From positions 1 to 13,989 of the forward strand of contig JANYFF010000387.1 of NCBI GenBank assembly GCA_025362825.1: a DNA stretch of 13,989 nt, in the 5' to 3' direction. The DNA is from Polaromonas sp. Lineage in GTDB: Bacteria; Pseudomonadota; Gammaproteobacteria; Burkholderiales; Burkholderiaceae_C. The notes under the pieces were generated by a model, which did not search any database, was not told the DNA's origin, and worked only from the letters and a program-made list of their open reading frames with translations. Below, one piece after another: positions 6,430 to 13,200 of the stretch; position 1 is the stretch's first letter; the number at the start of each line of letters is the position of its first letter. A program made the translations under genes and the position numbers.

Positions 6430-7605
6430 TCACCGCGCCACCGCCCCCATATGCCCAGAGCTAACCCGCTCCCCCAATCCAATATCCACCATCATTTCAC
6501 TAGCCAGCGCGCCCAGCTCCGTTCGCAGCTTCTCGATGGACAGGGCCACCGGCACCAGCAGGTGCGCCTCAATCTTGAAGGTCTGGTTGCCTGACACGCC
6601 GCTGCGGATAATTTCGGTGTGGATGCTTTCGATGCTGATGCCGCGCTCGGCCAGGATTTTGGTCAGGCTGCTGACGATGCCGCGGCGGTCTGTGCCGACC
6701 AGCTCCAGCTCGACCACGCGAACCGAGTCGGGCACGTTGGCGCCGTCGCAGCGGCCTATCACTACCTGCAGGCCGCTGGACTCCAGCTCGCGCAGGGCCT
6801 TGACCAGAGCATCGGCGTTTTCACGCGGGACTTCAAAGTGTACGGTGCCGGCAAACTCGCTAGCGAGCCGGGTCATGCGGCTGGCGGCCCAGTTGGCGCC
6901 GTAGCGCTGGGCCCTGTCGGCCAGCATGCTGACGATGCCGTGGCGGTCAGGGCCGACGATGGAAACTACTAGCGAGGTGATGGTGGGCGATACTTCTTCG
7001 GTCAGCACGACTGACTTGCGGATCATGGGCGCACGGGTGGCAAAGCGCGGATCCTGCGCAAAGGCGGGCACCTCGCCGTGCACGCGGGCGTGGTGCACGA
7101 CCTTGCTGAGCAGAGCCAGACCCATGGGCGCCAGGGCGCGCTCCCAAAGTTCACGGGCCATCTCGCCCTTGGCGACAAAGCACCAGTCCTGCGCGGCAAC
7201 GGCGCCGGCGTCCCAGCCGTCGGCCAGGTGGTAGATGGAGCCACCGGCGATGGGGTCGCCTTCAAGAATCGTCCACTCAACGGCGGCGATACCGCGATGG
7301 CGCGGCAGCAGTGAAGGGTGGTAGCCGATGCCGCCCAGGCGTGCCCGTGCCAGGGCGTCGTCGCTAACGCGTGCATGGGTATGGGCGGCGAGGATGATGT
7401 CGGTACCCTCGGCAATCGCCTCGCCGGGCACGATGCGCGGGTTGGCCAGCACATGCACCGGTATACCGGCGGCTCGCCCGGCGATGGCCAGCCGGTCGTC
7501 TTCTGCGGGGGCGACGATACAGCTGAACTCTATGCCTTCTTCCTTGCGCAGCGCCTCAAAAACCGAGGCTGCGAAAAAACGTGATCCAACCAGTGCGCAT
7601 TTCAT
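6430..7605 (-). CDS. Formyltransferase-like domain fused to two ACT domains
   Basis: The 391-residue product has two parts. Residues 1-195 form a formyltransferase fold as in Fmt, PurN and the C-terminal half of PurU, with GYHPSLLPRHRG (94-105), GGSIYHLADGWDAGAVAAQ (121-139) and the tail QDPRFATRAP (184-193). His96 and Asp132 align with the catalytic His and Asp of Fmt, but the catalytic Asn position is Gly94. Residues about 208-390 hold two ACT domains, recognisable at SIVGPDRHGIVSMLAD (215-230) and ELVGTDRRGIVSSLTKILAE (301-320), as in the glycine-cleavage repressor-like protein GcvR. PurU has an ACT domain before its formyltransferase; here the order is reversed. I chose the ATG at 7605, with AGAGAGA upstream, over the open frame to 7716, whose extra 37 residues look noncoding. 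A role in folate one-carbon metabolism with amino-acid sensing is inferred; the reaction is unknown. Database entries may call it methionyl-tRNA formyltransferase or PurU-like. Confidence 0.8.
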   Translation of the reverse strand: MKCALVGSRFFAASVFEALRKEEGIEFSCIVAPAEDDRLAIAGRAAGIPVHVLANPRIVPGEAIAEGTDIILAAHTHARVSDDALARARLGGIGYHPSLLPRHRGIAAVEWTILEGDPIAGGSIYHLADGWDAGAVAAQDWCFVAKGEMARELWERALAPMGLALLSKVVHHARVHGEVPAFAQDPRFATRAPMIRKSVVLTEEVSPTITSLVVSIVGPDRHGIVSMLADRAQRYGANWAASRMTRLASEFAGTVHFEVPRENADALVKALRELESSGLQVVIGRCDGANVPDSVRVVELELVGTDRRGIVSSLTKILAERGISIESIHTEIIRSGVSGNQTFKIEAHLLVPVALSIEKLRTELGALASEMMVDIGLGERVSSGHMGAVAR

Positions 7606-7675
7606 TGACGTATCTCTCTTCTTTTCATCAAATTTTAAACAGGGCCGATTTACCGATTGCCAGGGCCGGCTTGGA

Positions 7676-8368
7676 CTATGCCACGGCGCCCTGAAAAGTT
7701 TGCAGGCCGCTGACAAGCCGCGGTAGCGCGCTCATATCGACAAAGATGTTGTGCGCGCCCGCAGCACGCAACGCTGCCGGCGCATCGTGGCCGGCCTCGG
7801 GCGGACTGTAGCCCAGCACCGTAGCACCGGCTGCCACGCCGGCCCTCACGCCGGTCACGGTGTCTTCAACCACCACGCAGCGCCTGGCGTCAACGCCCAG
7901 CGCCGCAGCGGCGGCCAGGTAGACGTCGGGTGCGGGCTTGGAGCGCGGCTGTTCGTGGCCGCTGAAAATGCAGCCCTTGAAAAAAGGCATCAGCCCGCAC
8001 TTCTCAAGCTGCAGCTCAACCTTGAAGCGGTCAGCGCCAGACGCGCAGGCAATCCGGCCATCAAACGCAGCATGGATGAGCGCCGCAGCCTGGACCGCGC
8101 CAGCAATCGGCTGGAGCCGGGCCGCCAGGCCATCGTTGCGGCGCTCGCGAAAGCGCAGCATCCAGTCTTCGGTCAACGGCTGGCTCGTTTTGGCTTCAAT
8201 CAGCGCGCGCTCGTCCTTGACGGCCTTGCCAATAAACAGCGCCATGCATTCGGCCGGGCTGAGCTTCCAGCCCAGCTCCTCCAGCATGTCGCGCAGCACG
8301 CCGTTGGTGATGGGCTCACTGTCCACCAGCACGCCATCACAGTCGAAGAGCACGGCATCGAATTTCAC
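7676..8368 (-). CDS. HAD-superfamily phosphatase (beta-phosphoglucomutase/phosphoglycolate phosphatase-like)
   Basis: This is a 230-residue HAD subfamily IA hydrolase. Motif I is FDCDGVLVDSE (8-18), with nucleophile Asp9 and acid/base Asp11. Motif II is Ser110 in CASGADR, motif III Lys144 in SKPAPDVY, and motif IV Glu168-Asp169 in VVVEDTVTGVRAG. Residues about 18-85 form the helical cap that sets specificity. The enzyme dephosphorylates a small phosphorylated metabolite in the cytoplasm; the family includes sugar phosphatases, phosphoglycolate phosphatase and YieH-like enzymes, and I cannot choose among them. It starts with GTG, sharing one base with the TAG stop of the upstream metallophosphoesterase gene, and an AAAGGAAAA ribosome site lies inside that gene (8375-8383). 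This TAGTG junction suggests translational coupling. The product ends 70 bp before the formyltransferase-ACT gene. Confidence 0.9.
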   Translation of the reverse strand: MKFDAVLFDCDGVLVDSEPITNGVLRDMLEELGWKLSPAECMALFIGKAVKDERALIEAKTSQPLTEDWMLRFRERRNDGLAARLQPIAGAVQAAALIHAAFDGRIACASGADRFKVELQLEKCGLMPFFKGCIFSGHEQPRSKPAPDVYLAAAAALGVDARRCVVVEDTVTGVRAGVAAGATVLGYSPPEAGHDAPAALRAAGAHNIFVDMSALPRLVSGLQTFQGAVA

Positions 8369-9246
8369 TATTTATTTTCCTTTGACTTGATGGTAATCAT
8401 CGCCCATTCGGGACGGCGATTGAAACGTACCGGCAGGATACTGACACCGACTCCGCTGGTTACATACATACGGTTTCCCGCGTGATCGACCCAGCCATAG
8501 GCCCACGCCCTCGGCGCAGCCCCTGGCACGACAAGTGCGCCGTAAAACGGCAATGCCACCTGGCCGCCATGTGTGTGCCCTGCCACCACCAGCCCCTGCA
8601 CGGGCGGCAGCGACATGAGGCTGGCTGGGTCATGCATAAGCACCAGAACCTGCGCGCTTGCTGGCACTTTGGACACGGCAGAAGCTGGACGCGAATGGCC
8701 GGTGAAGTCATCACCCACACCAGCAATCCACAGGCTGGTACCGGGCAAAGCCACTGCATCGTTTTCCAGCACCTTGATGCCGCGTCGCTCCAGAGCGCTG
8801 CGCATTTTCCCGCCGTCATGCCACCAGTCGTGGTTCCCCAGAACCGCATAAATGCCCAGAGGAGCCTTGAGTTCGCCAAGAACGGCAGCAACGGCTTCTT
8901 CAGCCGGACCAATACTGGCTCCGGCAAAGTCGCTGGCAATGAAATCACCCGGCAAGAGGACGATGTCGGGCTTGGCTGCGTTGATGTCTGCGACGATCTG
9001 GGTGGCACGCTCCACAGTAGTCACCCGCCAAAGCGCGCGCGTCGTGAAGTGCCAGTCAGAAGCAACCGCAACTTTCAGGCCGGGTGGGCCTTGCCAACTA
9101 GACACTTCGTGGCCGATCTCGCGATAGGCCAGCCAACGCGGCTCGATCAGGACAGCCCAAACACCCACCAACGCCAGCAGGCCCGCCACCGCACAGGCCC
9201 AACAGGACGTATGCAACTTCAGCGTCAATTCACGGAAGGTTATCAT
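8368..9246 (-). CDS. Membrane-anchored calcineurin-like metallophosphoesterase (YaeI/YkuE-like)
   Basis: The protein has 292 residues. An N-terminal hydrophobic segment, CAVAGLLALVGVWAVLI (18-34), looks like a signal anchor. The rest is a complete metallophosphoesterase domain: ASDWHF with Asp64 and His66, LLPGDFIASD with Asp101, LGNHDWW with Asn138 and His139, LMHDP with His205, and AGHTHGGQV with His224 and His226. These residues bind two divalent metal ions. Homologues such as YaeI and YkuE act on phosphodiesters or UDP-sugar lipids at the cytoplasmic membrane, but the exact substrate cannot be read from the sequence. Asp64-x-His66 is preceded by Ser-Asp-Trp where many relatives have Ser-Asp-Leu or Thr-Asp-Leu. 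The ATG at 9246 is preceded by only a weak purine tract, and a 17-nt A/T-rich near-palindrome ends 7 bp upstream of it. The gene is coupled to the HAD phosphatase downstream. Confidence 0.9.
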   Translation of the reverse strand: MITFRELTLKLHTSCWACAVAGLLALVGVWAVLIEPRWLAYREIGHEVSSWQGPPGLKVAVASDWHFTTRALWRVTTVERATQIVADINAAKPDIVLLPGDFIASDFAGASIGPAEEAVAAVLGELKAPLGIYAVLGNHDWWHDGGKMRSALERRGIKVLENDAVALPGTSLWIAGVGDDFTGHSRPASAVSKVPASAQVLVLMHDPASLMSLPPVQGLVVAGHTHGGQVALPFYGALVVPGAAPRAWAYGWVDHAGNRMYVTSGVGVSILPVRFNRRPEWAMITIKSKENK

Positions 9247-9252
9247 CTTGAC

Positions 9253-9269
9253 GCTATTAAATTAGTAGC
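9253..9269. repeat. 17-nt A/T-rich near-palindrome, copy 1
   Basis: GCTATTAAATTAGTAGC is a near-perfect inverted repeat with one mismatched pair. It matches the copy at 13176-13192 at 14 of 17 positions. It lies just before the metallophosphoesterase start codon, where it could overlap the promoter or form a hairpin in the 5' leader. Similar words are common intergenic repeats in Comamonadaceae as far as I recall. Confidence 0.55.
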
Positions 9270-9276
9270 TCTACAC

Positions 9277-9293
9277 GCCCGGAATACCGAGGC
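9277..9293. repeat. Small imperfect hairpin between ychJ and the metallophosphoesterase gene
   Basis: GCCCGG, ATAC-like loop and CCGAGGC can fold into a 6-bp stem with one bulged base. It lies in the 79-bp gap downstream of the ychJ stop on the minus strand. There is no T-run after it, so its role as a terminator is doubtful. Confidence 0.3.
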
Positions 9294-9325
9294 TGTGGGC
9301 ATTTTTTATACCTAAAACGGGCGAT

Positions 9326-9742
9326 TCAGAGCAAATCGCCATCTAGATAGTACCAACGGCCATTTTCACGGACGAAACGGCTGCGCTCGTGGATGCGAAC
9401 GGCTGCGCCCGACCCTGTGACAGGCCGGTAGCGCGCCACAAACTCGACCTGGGCGTGGTCGGCATCGGTGACCGTGTACCGGCGAACCTCCAGCCCCAGC
9501 CAGCGCGTGCCTTCGTCCGGAGCCACATCGGCCGGGCGGTGGCTGATGTGCCAGGTGTCATGCAGGTAGGCGGTGCGGCACAGCACAAATGCGCTGTAGC
9601 GTGAACGCATCAGGCTTTCGGCGTCGGGCGCGGGGGTGTTGGCGAAGTCGTCAAGATACGGGCCGCAGCAGGCATCCAACGCGAGCGGTTTGCCAGAGCG
9701 ACCCAGGCGCCCGCAGGGGCAGGAAACGAACGGTAAAGCCAT
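9326..9742 (-). CDS. ychJ: YchJ family (UPF0225) SEC-C motif protein
   Basis: This is a 138-residue protein with the YchJ layout. The N-terminal cysteine cluster CPCG (8-11) followed by ACCGPYL (24-30) is followed by SLMRSRYSAFV (43-53), YLHDTW (59-64), RWLGLEV (80-86) and a C-terminal half with FVARYR (101-106) and RFVRENGRWYYLDGDL (122-137). The cysteines probably bind zinc, as in SEC-C motifs; the cellular function of the family is unknown. The frame is open to an ATG at 9784 that overlaps the end of the upstream hydrolase gene, but homologues start close to the cysteine cluster, so the ATG at 9742 is preferred although no good ribosome site precedes it. If the earlier start were used, the ATGA-type overlap would suggest coupling to the hydrolase. 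It looks like the last gene of the acyl-CoA set. Confidence 0.88.
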   Translation of the reverse strand: MALPFVSCPCGRLGRSGKPLALDACCGPYLDDFANTPAPDAESLMRSRYSAFVLCRTAYLHDTWHISHRPADVAPDEGTRWLGLEVRRYTVTDADHAQVEFVARYRPVTGSGAAVRIHERSRFVRENGRWYYLDGDLL

Positions 9743-9770
9743 GGTTTTTTTAACGATTAGCGCAGCCGGC

Positions 9771-10640
9771 TCATGCCGCTTCAAGAAACGGAATCAAGTG
9801 CCCAAGCAATGCTTCTGGCTGCTCCTCGGCCATCCAGTGGCCGCAGTTGTCGATCACGCCGCCGTGCACGTTGTCGCCTAGCCTCTGCAACGATTCAAGC
9901 ACCTCCATACCGCGTCCCCAACCTTTGTTGCCCCCCAGCGCCAGCACTGGCATCGGCAATTTAAAGGTCTTGGCGGTAGCTTCGTTGTCTGCCATGTCGC
10001 GGGCCAGGTTGCGGTAGTAAGAAAAGCCGGCCCGCAATGCGCCTGGCTGGCTGTAGACACGCAAATACTCGGCAATGTCTGCGGCCGACAGCACGTTGGG
10101 ATGGTGCCCCCAGTTACGGTAAAACCAGGTGAAATAAATGTCCTCACGCCCGGCAATCAGTGCTTCGGGCAGGTCGGCCGTCTGATGGAAGGCGTGGTGC
10201 CAGCGACGGCCACCCTGGCTGAAGTTGGTGCTACCGTCACCCGGAATCGTCACGTCAAGCACCGCCAGCTTGCGCACCGCGGCGGGATGCGCTGCGGCCA
10301 TTGCGTACGCTGTTGGGCCGCCCCAGTCATGGCCGACGAGGTGAAAAGCATCGAGCCCAAGGTGCTCATGCAAGAGCCGCCAAATATCGTTGCCTATGGT
10401 TTTTTTGTCGTACCCCTCCAGCGGCCGTGATGAATCGCCGAGGCCGCGCAGATCAGGCACGATCACCTGGTATCTGTTGGCCAGCGCCGGCAACACATGT
10501 CGCCACGCATACCAGCTTTGCGGCCAGCCATGCAGGAGCACCAGGGGAAAGCCACTGCCAGCGGTAACGTAGTGCAAATTGACATCACCCAGGTTGGCGA
10601 AGTGGTGTGACAGCAGGTTAGCGGACGACGTAGCAGACAT
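9771..10640 (-). CDS. Alpha/beta hydrolase, epoxide hydrolase/haloacid dehalogenase type
   Basis: This 289-residue cytosolic alpha/beta hydrolase has the oxyanion-hole motif LLHGWPQSW (35-43), the strand-turn DLRGLGDSSRP (63-73) and a nucleophile elbow VGHDWGG (102-108) with Asp105 in place of the usual serine. The catalytic His268 lies in NCGHWMAEEQP (265-275). A cap segment FSYYRN (206-211) could supply the ring-opening tyrosine seen in epoxide hydrolases. An Asp nucleophile followed by Trp points to an epoxide hydrolase or haloalkane/haloacetate dehalogenase and not an esterase; fluoroacetate dehalogenases, as I remember, have Asp-Arg at this point, which argues against that subgroup. It begins 22 bp after the acyl-CoA dehydrogenase stop, with AGGAT upstream of the ATG at 10640, so it is probably co-transcribed. 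The substrate is unknown. Confidence 0.88.
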   Translation of the reverse strand: MSATSSANLLSHHFANLGDVNLHYVTAGSGFPLVLLHGWPQSWYAWRHVLPALANRYQVIVPDLRGLGDSSRPLEGYDKKTIGNDIWRLLHEHLGLDAFHLVGHDWGGPTAYAMAAAHPAAVRKLAVLDVTIPGDGSTNFSQGGRRWHHAFHQTADLPEALIAGREDIYFTWFYRNWGHHPNVLSAADIAEYLRVYSQPGALRAGFSYYRNLARDMADNEATAKTFKLPMPVLALGGNKGWGRGMEVLESLQRLGDNVHGGVIDNCGHWMAEEQPEALLGHLIPFLEAA

Positions 10641-10662
10641 AAGGGTTGGATCCTGTAAAAAA

Positions 10663-11793
10663 TCAGGCTAAAGCGCGCTGAATAATAATTTTTTGCACGT
10701 CTGACGTGCCCTCATAAATCTGGCAAACCCGCACATCGCGGTAAATGCGCTCCACCGGGTAGTCGCTCACATAACCGTAGCCGCCCAGCGTCTGGATGGC
10801 CGCGCTGCACACCTGCTCAGCCATCTCGCTGGCGAACAGCTTGGCCATGGCGGCTTCTTTCAGGCACGGCAGGCCCGCGTCGCGCAGGCTGGCGGCGTGC
10901 CAGGTCAGCTGCCTGGCGGCTTCGATCTGGGTAGCGCAATCAGCCAGTCTGAAGCCGACTGCCTGGTGGTTGAAGATGGCGGTGCCAAAGCTCTGGCGCT
11001 GCTTTGAATAGTCGAGGGCAAATTCAAACGCGCTGCGCGCCATGCCTATGCTTTGCGCGGCGATACCGATGCGGCCGCCTTCGAGCGCGCCCAGTGCAAT
11101 GCGGTAGCCCTCGCCTTCTGCACCGATCAGGTTCTCGGCCGGGATACGGCAATCATCAAAGTTGATTTGCGCGGTGTCGCTGCTGTGCTGGCCCAGTTTT
11201 TCTTCAAGCCTCGCCACGTTGTAGCCAGGCGCGCTGGTGGGCACGATGAAGGCGCTCATGCCTTTTTTACCAGCGGTTTTATCGGTCATGGCCAGCACGA
11301 TGGCGACGTGGCCATTTTTACCGCTGGTGATGAACTGCTTGACGCCGTTGATGACATAGCCGTCGCCGTCCTTTACCGCCGTGGTCTTGAGCGACGAGGC
11401 ATCGCTGCCGACGTGCGGTTCGGTCAGGCAGAAGAGGCCGAGCATCTCGCCCTGGGCCAGCCTGGTTAACCACTGCTTTTTCTGCGCGGCATTGCCGTAA
11501 CGCATCAGAATGGCGTTGACCGGGCAGTTGGTGACGCCGATGGCGGTACTGGTGCCGCCGTCGCCGGCAGCAATTTCTTCCAGCACCAGTGCGAGCGTCA
11601 GGTAGTCAAGGTTGGCGCCGCCAAACTCTTCAGGCACGCAGATACCGTAAGCGCCGAGTGCAGCCAGGCCCTTGTGTACCTCTTTCGGGAAGGTGTGCTC
11701 CTTGTCCCAGCGCGCGGCTTGGGGCCAGAGCTCTTCTTGCGCAAACGCCCGGACGGCGTCGCGAATCATTTCCTGGTCTTGCGTGAGCAGCAT
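10663..11793 (-). CDS. Acyl-CoA dehydrogenase (short/branched-chain type)
   Basis: This 376-residue FAD enzyme introduces the alpha-beta double bond into an acyl-CoA and passes electrons to ETF. It shows the first ACAD signature CLTEPHVGSDASSL (122-135), GKKGMSAFIVP (175-185), EGGRIGIAAQSIGMAR (238-253) with arginine for FAD/CoA contact, SFGTAIFNHQAVGFRLAD (268-285), and the second signature GGYGYVSDYPVERIYRDVRV (337-356). The catalytic base is Glu361 in QIYEGTSDVQ, the position used by short- and medium-chain enzymes and not the shifted position of isovaleryl-CoA dehydrogenase. Length and sequence suggest butyryl- or 2-methylbutyryl-CoA dehydrogenase-like activity. The ATG at 11793 has AGGAAA (11799-11804) upstream and starts 18 bp after the peptidase stop; the alpha/beta hydrolase follows 22 bp later. 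Chain length preference is inferred only. Confidence 0.94.
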   Translation of the reverse strand: MLLTQDQEMIRDAVRAFAQEELWPQAARWDKEHTFPKEVHKGLAALGAYGICVPEEFGGANLDYLTLALVLEEIAAGDGGTSTAIGVTNCPVNAILMRYGNAAQKKQWLTRLAQGEMLGLFCLTEPHVGSDASSLKTTAVKDGDGYVINGVKQFITSGKNGHVAIVLAMTDKTAGKKGMSAFIVPTSAPGYNVARLEEKLGQHSSDTAQINFDDCRIPAENLIGAEGEGYRIALGALEGGRIGIAAQSIGMARSAFEFALDYSKQRQSFGTAIFNHQAVGFRLADCATQIEAARQLTWHAASLRDAGLPCLKEAAMAKLFASEMAEQVCSAAIQTLGGYGYVSDYPVERIYRDVRVCQIYEGTSDVQKIIIQRALA

Positions 11794-11811
11794 GATGGTT
11801 TCCTGATAGTT

Positions 11812-13089
11812 CTATTTACCCCGGCTGAGGTCCATGATCATGCGGCCAGCCAGATACAGGCGGCGGGCAATGGCATCGATCATCACGTACTCGGACTGGT
11901 TGCTGTGGTAACCAAAGCCAGGCAGCCCCATGCTTTCGATCACCGGCTTGCCGGACAGCGCCGCATACGACGCGTCAGTGCCGCCGCCGGTACGCTCGAT
12001 GACGGTCAGCTCGGCGCCGGCCTCGCGGTAGATGGCAATCGCTTTGTCCACCAACTTGCGGCCTTCGCCACCAGCGTTGAAGGCCGGGCGGCCACGCACC
12101 ACGCGCACCTGCACGTCGGCGTCGGGCAGACGCTTTTTGGCGGCCCGTTCCTGCAGCAGCTTCATGGCGGCGTCGAAGTCTTCGTTGCGGGCGTAACGCA
12201 CGTCTGCGTTAAGCGTGGCTTCGTCCGGGATGATGTTGGACACGCCGCCGGCCTTGGCGATGGTCCAGTTAAAACGCAGGCCGCTGGCCTTGTTGTCGAT
12301 GTCCTGCGTGCGCAGCACCAGGTCGGCCGCCTCGACCAGCGCGTTGACGCCCTCCTCAGGCGCGGCGCCAGCGTGCGAGGCCTTGCCCTTGATGGTGGCC
12401 TCAACGTAAGCAATGCCGGAGGTGCCCAGTGTGAGGTTTTCCTTTTGTGCCAGCGTCGGTTCGAAGGACAGCACGTAGTCGTGCTCCTTGGCCAGCGTCT
12501 GAATCAGGTCGCGCGAGCCGAACGAGCCTTTTTCTTCATCTGTGTTGAACATCACCGTGATGGCGCCGAAGTCATGAAAGCCCTGGGCCTTGAGCATGCG
12601 CAGCGAATGCAGGATGACTGCGATGCCGCCCTTGTCGTCTGCGATACCAGGGCCGAAAGCGCGGTTGCCTTCAACCCGGAAAGGCGCCCGATCAAGCGTG
12701 CCCTTGACGTAGACCGTGTCCATGTGGGCCATCAGCAGCAGGCGCTTGCCGCCACCACCGACCAGGCGACCCACCAGGTTTTCACCCACCACGTTGCCCA
12801 CGGCGGCATAGCGCGTCACTTCAAAGCCAAGGCTGGTCAGCTCGTTTTGCAACACCAGCCCCAGCGCCGCCAGCCCTGCGGCATTGCCGGTGCCGGTTTC
12901 GATGTTGACCAGGCGTTCCAGTGTCTTGATGACTGCGGGCTGCTCGGCTGTAGCTGCGGCAAACAGCTTCTCGTCACGGGCCTGCGCCCAGCCGCTGTCC
13001 AGCATGAAGGCGGCTGCCAGTGCGGCAACGGCCATGCGGAACACCGGGCGATGCGTCTTATGAGGCGACAGATGTAGCGATGGGGTCAT
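11812..13089 (-). CDS. Exported M20 family metallopeptidase, carboxypeptidase G2-like (glutamate carboxypeptidase)
   Basis: From the ATG at 13089 the product has 425 residues. It begins with a signal peptide: a basic n-region, the hydrophobic core MAVAALAAAFML (19-30), and AQA before Arg38 as the likely cleavage site. The mature zinc peptidase has LLLMAHMDTVY (118-127) with His122 and Asp124, FGPGIADDKGG (145-155) with Asp151, FNTDEEKGSFGS (181-192) with Glu185 and Glu186, LSFEP with Glu210, the dimerisation-domain motif GKASHAGAAPEEGVNAL (235-251), and GYHSNQSEY with His395. These residues line up one for one, with a constant shift of ten, with the metal ligands and catalytic Asp/Glu that I remember for Pseudomonas carboxypeptidase G2, which removes C-terminal glutamate from folates and peptides in the periplasm. 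Start codons at 13107 and 13140 are possible; 13089 has GGAA upstream and gives the best signal peptide. Confidence 0.88.
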   Translation of the reverse strand: MTPSLHLSPHKTHRPVFRMAVAALAAAFMLDSGWAQARDEKLFAAATAEQPAVIKTLERLVNIETGTGNAAGLAALGLVLQNELTSLGFEVTRYAAVGNVVGENLVGRLVGGGGKRLLLMAHMDTVYVKGTLDRAPFRVEGNRAFGPGIADDKGGIAVILHSLRMLKAQGFHDFGAITVMFNTDEEKGSFGSRDLIQTLAKEHDYVLSFEPTLAQKENLTLGTSGIAYVEATIKGKASHAGAAPEEGVNALVEAADLVLRTQDIDNKASGLRFNWTIAKAGGVSNIIPDEATLNADVRYARNEDFDAAMKLLQERAAKKRLPDADVQVRVVRGRPAFNAGGEGRKLVDKAIAIYREAGAELTVIERTGGGTDASYAALSGKPVIESMGLPGFGYHSNQSEYVMIDAIARRLYLAGRMIMDLSRGK

Positions 13090-13175
13090 AAAAGTGATTC
13101 CGTTCATCGGTAGGTGCCAAAATTGGCTTTCAGGTATCAAATCGGGCCGTAGCTCTCGTATTTACGAAGCCTTCA

Positions 13176-13192
13176 GCTATTTATTTAATAGC
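13176..13192. repeat. 17-nt A/T-rich palindrome, copy 2 (possible terminator stem)
   Basis: GCTATT (13176-13181) and AATAGC (13187-13192) form a perfect 6-bp stem around a 5-nt loop, 8 bp past the thiolase stop on the minus strand. Its sequence is 14/17 identical to the copy at 9253-9269. The location suggests a transcript-end or RNA-stability element; the stem is A/T-rich and has no strong T-tract. Confidence 0.5.
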
Positions 13193-13200
13193 AATAGCCA

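Noticed and set aside
7606..7716. N-terminal extension of the formyltransferase-ACT protein by 37 codons
   Set aside because: It would overlap the end of the HAD gene and has no family resemblance; MKCALVGSRFF at 7605 is a typical start of this fold.
11674..13077. Plus-strand open frame of 467 codons
   Set aside because: It is antisense to the M20 peptidase, whose full set of metal ligands and signal peptide is present. The antisense product has low-complexity His/Gln/Ala-rich composition and no recognisable motif; long antisense frames are expected in GC-rich DNA.
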